Part shown: positions 62,509 through 64,000 of the stretch, piece after piece | Layout: every line of letters begins with the position of its first letter | Position numbering within the stretch: position 1 is the stretch's first letter | From: AP-15 sp963750195 | GTDB taxonomy: Bacteria; Pseudomonadota; Alphaproteobacteria; ATCC43930; CGMCC-115725 | Direction: 5' to 3' | NCBI GenBank assembly: GCA_963750195.1 | Contig: CAVVPS010000018.1 | Coordinates: 186,001-250,000 of the forward strand | DNA length: 64,000 bases | Notes under the pieces: generated by a model | The model's input: the letters and a program-made list of their open reading frames with translations, nothing else | Told to the model about the DNA's origin: nothing | The model's database searches: none | Made by a program: the position numbers and the translations under genes

Positions 62509-62649
62509 CGAAGAACCTCCGCTGAAGATCGTTCGTAGCCTAAGAATCCCGCGCAATTTGGGCATTTTTTTGGCTTTCGGCACACGCAAGGGCGCTGCTC
62601 AGCAGTCGAGCGCGTAGAGCCAGAGCAGCCCCTCCTACTGGGCGAGTTT

Positions 62650-62679
62650 GGATGGGTTTCGCTCCGCTCAGCCCATCCC
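62650..62679. repeat. Hairpin repeat overlapping the end of the nitroreductase gene
   Basis: Arms GGATGGG (62650-62656) and CCCATCC (62672-62678) enclose TTTCGCTCCGCTCAG. This GATGGGTTTCGCTCCGCTC type is a common dispersed repeat in high-GC proteobacteria. The nitroreductase stop codon lies within it. Confidence 0.6.
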
Positions 62680-63342
62680 ACGCGCTTCGTTGGCCGGGTA
62701 CGGCTGCCCCCAACGATCCGCGTATACGATGTTTTCGAGAGTGCGGCGAACCGGCCCAAACCGGCCCATCGGGTAGCCGATCGGCAGAAGAGCATAGGAG
62801 TGAACGTCGGACGGTAGGCCGAGCGCTGCTTCCACCTCCTTGTCGTACCGCAGATACAAGGTCGTCAGCGTCGCGCCAAGACCGAGCGCGCGCGCCGCCA
62901 ACAGCATATTCTGGACCGCCGGGTAGATCGACGAGCCGGTCCATTGTGGGTTGCTTCCCCAAACGCTAACGCCCTGGAGGCAGGGTACGATCCAGACCGG
63001 GGCTTCATGGAGATGATCCGACAAATATTGCGCTGCATCGAGCATGCGTGAAAAGCGCTCGACGGTTGAGCCTGGCGCTGGCGGACTGGACCGATAACCC
63101 GGCCCGACCTGCTCTTCCCAGGCCCGGCGGTAATACACGGAAACCGCCTCCTTGACCGCTCGATCCTTTATCACCAGAAACCGCCAGCGCTGCATATTCC
63201 CGCCGGAGGGAGCGCACACGCCGGCCTCCAAGATTTTGCGGATCAGCTCTTCAGGCACCGGGTCGGGCTTCAGCCGACGCATCGAGCGCGTGGTGCGGAT
63301 GATCTCGAAAAGACCGGGATCGCCGGAATTTATCTCGGGCAT
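62668..63342 (-). CDS. Nitroreductase-family FMN oxidoreductase
   Basis: 224 residues. IIRTTRSMRRLKPDPVPEELIRKILEAGVCAPSGGNMQ binds FMN at the N-terminus (key: RSMRR, APSGGN). QNMLLAARALGLGATLTT is the standard helix, and LLPIGYPMGRFGPVRR the C-terminal FMN/dimer motif. The family reduces nitro groups, quinones or enones with NAD(P)H. The last residues and the stop fall inside a dispersed hairpin repeat. Just downstream of the LLM flavin enzyme on the same strand. Confidence 0.9.
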   Translation of the reverse strand: MPEINSGDPGLFEIIRTTRSMRRLKPDPVPEELIRKILEAGVCAPSGGNMQRWRFLVIKDRAVKEAVSVYYRRAWEEQVGPGYRSSPPAPGSTVERFSRMLDAAQYLSDHLHEAPVWIVPCLQGVSVWGSNPQWTGSSIYPAVQNMLLAARALGLGATLTTLYLRYDKEVEAALGLPSDVHSYALLPIGYPMGRFGPVRRTLENIVYADRWGQPYPANEARGMG

Positions 63343-63358
63343 TTGTTCCTCTCGCTTA

Positions 63359-64000
63359 TCATCCCAGCTCCCCCAGCCGCGGCAAGACCTCCTTCGAGAA
63401 TAAGGTCAGGTTGTCGACGGTGTCTTCGTGGCTGATGAGGCCGCCCTGGCCCATCATCAACAGGTGGCCGAAGCTGCCGACATGGTCGTAGAACGCCTTC
63501 AACTGGTCGTACACGTCGTCCGGCGTACCGGCGAAGGAAAGGCCGGCGTCGATCGCCTCGTCGACCGTCATCGTGCGCGGGTTGATCGGGCGGCCGTCCT
63601 TGGTCTGCACCCGCGTCGCGCGCGCCGCCATGGCCCCGCCTGATTTCAGCATCTGCGCCGCCGCGCGCGACGAGACATAGCCGGGCGGGTTGGCGAATTG
63701 GGGTGCGACGATGCCGGAGGTGCGGCTGTAACCGAGGATCTGGTCGGCGCGGCGGTGGCCCTCCTCGCGCGTATGTCCGACACCGATCAGCGCCATGTAG
63801 GCCAGGCGGTCGGGCATCGGCTCGCGGCCGGCCTCGCGCGCCTTGCTGCGATAAGCCTCGAAGATTGCCGGAGTGCGCACCCAGCCGGTGTTGAGGACGC
63901 CGATTACCATGCCGCGCGCCGCCGCCTCGGTCGCGCTTTCGGTGCTGCCGACCGGCGTCCACACCGGCGGGTGGGGCTGCTGGTACGGGCGCGGCCAGAC
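63359..64000 (-). CDS. LLM-class flavin-dependent oxidoreductase, partial (N-terminus beyond window)
   Basis: About 213 C-terminal residues of a luciferase-like monooxygenase. HPPVWTPVGSTES, AARGMVIGVLNTG, FAGTPDDVYDQLKAFYDHVGSFGHLLMM and a final LTLFSKEVLPRL are typical of the long-chain alkane/aromatic FMN branch. It reads open to the window edge. The nitroreductase 16 bases downstream could share its transcript and supply or use reduced flavin, which is inference. Confidence 0.87.
   Translation of the reverse strand, partial: VWPRPYQQPHPPVWTPVGSTESATEAAARGMVIGVLNTGWVRTPAIFEAYRSKAREAGREPMPDRLAYMALIGVGHTREEGHRRADQILGYSRTSGIVAPQFANPPGYVSSRAAAQMLKSGGAMAARATRVQTKDGRPINPRTMTVDEAIDAGLSFAGTPDDVYDQLKAFYDHVGSFGHLLMMGQGGLISHEDTVDNLTLFSKEVLPRLGELG

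Noticed and set aside
1..64000. CRISPR arrays or tandem spacers
   Set aside because: No regularly spaced direct repeats of 24-40 bases were seen.

Overview
High-GC chromosomal DNA from an alphaproteobacterium. The gene order kdsD-lptC-lptA-lptB-rpoN-hpf-ptsN, a RegB/RegA redox two-component pair, a petB-petC (cytochrome bc1) block, trmL-hemF and DUF1150/Hsp20 genes all fit that class. A Rhodospirillales-like or related soil lineage is plausible, but nothing here resolves the genus. One tRNA gene is present. I see no rRNA, CRISPR array, replication origin or intact prophage.

Layout. 0-3.7 kb: partial ampG, a periplasmic cyclophilin, an NDUFA9-like epimerase and a zinc alcohol dehydrogenase. 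3.7-10.8 kb: an accessory stretch with a heavily decayed MgtA-type P-ATPase, an export-like set (AI-2E membrane protein, HlyD adaptor, DUF2955 membrane protein) and an IS3-family remnant beside tRNA-Leu(CAG). 10.9-20.3 kb: core envelope and regulation genes (RNase D, KdsD, LptC/A/B, RpoN, HPF, PtsN, DUF1150, Hsp20, Tim44-like). 20.3-32.9 kb: hemF/trmL, a degenerate Rieske gene followed by intact cytochrome b and c1, mtnP-mtnA, a VOC protein, the overlapping lgt/methyltransferase/pgeF/lipoprotein run, prs, and an acetoin-type E2 fused to an alpha/beta hydrolase. 32.9-42.9 kb: HAD dehalogenase, NHL-repeat protein, TPP enzyme, a PIN/Phd toxin-antitoxin pair, an acetoin-type E1 operon interrupted by a low-GC small membrane gene, RegB/RegA, and bacterioferritin with its ferredoxin. 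43-55 kb: a catabolic-looking block (LLM flavin enzyme, fumarase/aspartase-type lyase, GMC oxidoreductase, MFS exporter, tandem ABM protein, two VOC proteins, a second E1 alpha/beta pair, DUF1906 lipoprotein, amidohydrolase). 55-64 kb: an integrase-N-domain-only protein, an atypical SDR, parC, recO, an epoxide-hydrolase-like protein, two small lipoproteins, a nitroreductase and a partial LLM enzyme.

How the genes connect: kdsD to lptB supply LPS precursor and LPS transport, and rpoN/hpf/ptsN follow the same strand. RegB/RegA normally controls respiratory and redox genes such as the bc1 block. mtnP and mtnA are successive methionine-salvage steps. Bfd and Bfr form an iron store/release pair.

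Caution on quality: at least five otherwise well-conserved genes (hlyD, acoA, a GMC oxidoreductase, an amidohydrolase and the essential parC) each carry one single-base indel. Some of these may be sequencing errors. mgtA and petA also carry substitutions in catalytic or ligand residues, so they look genuinely decayed. I found no clearly new multi-gene system. The best leads are the ligand-less Rieske remnant, the foreign membrane gene inside the E1 operon, the integrase-N-domain protein and the SDR with a split nucleotide-binding loop.
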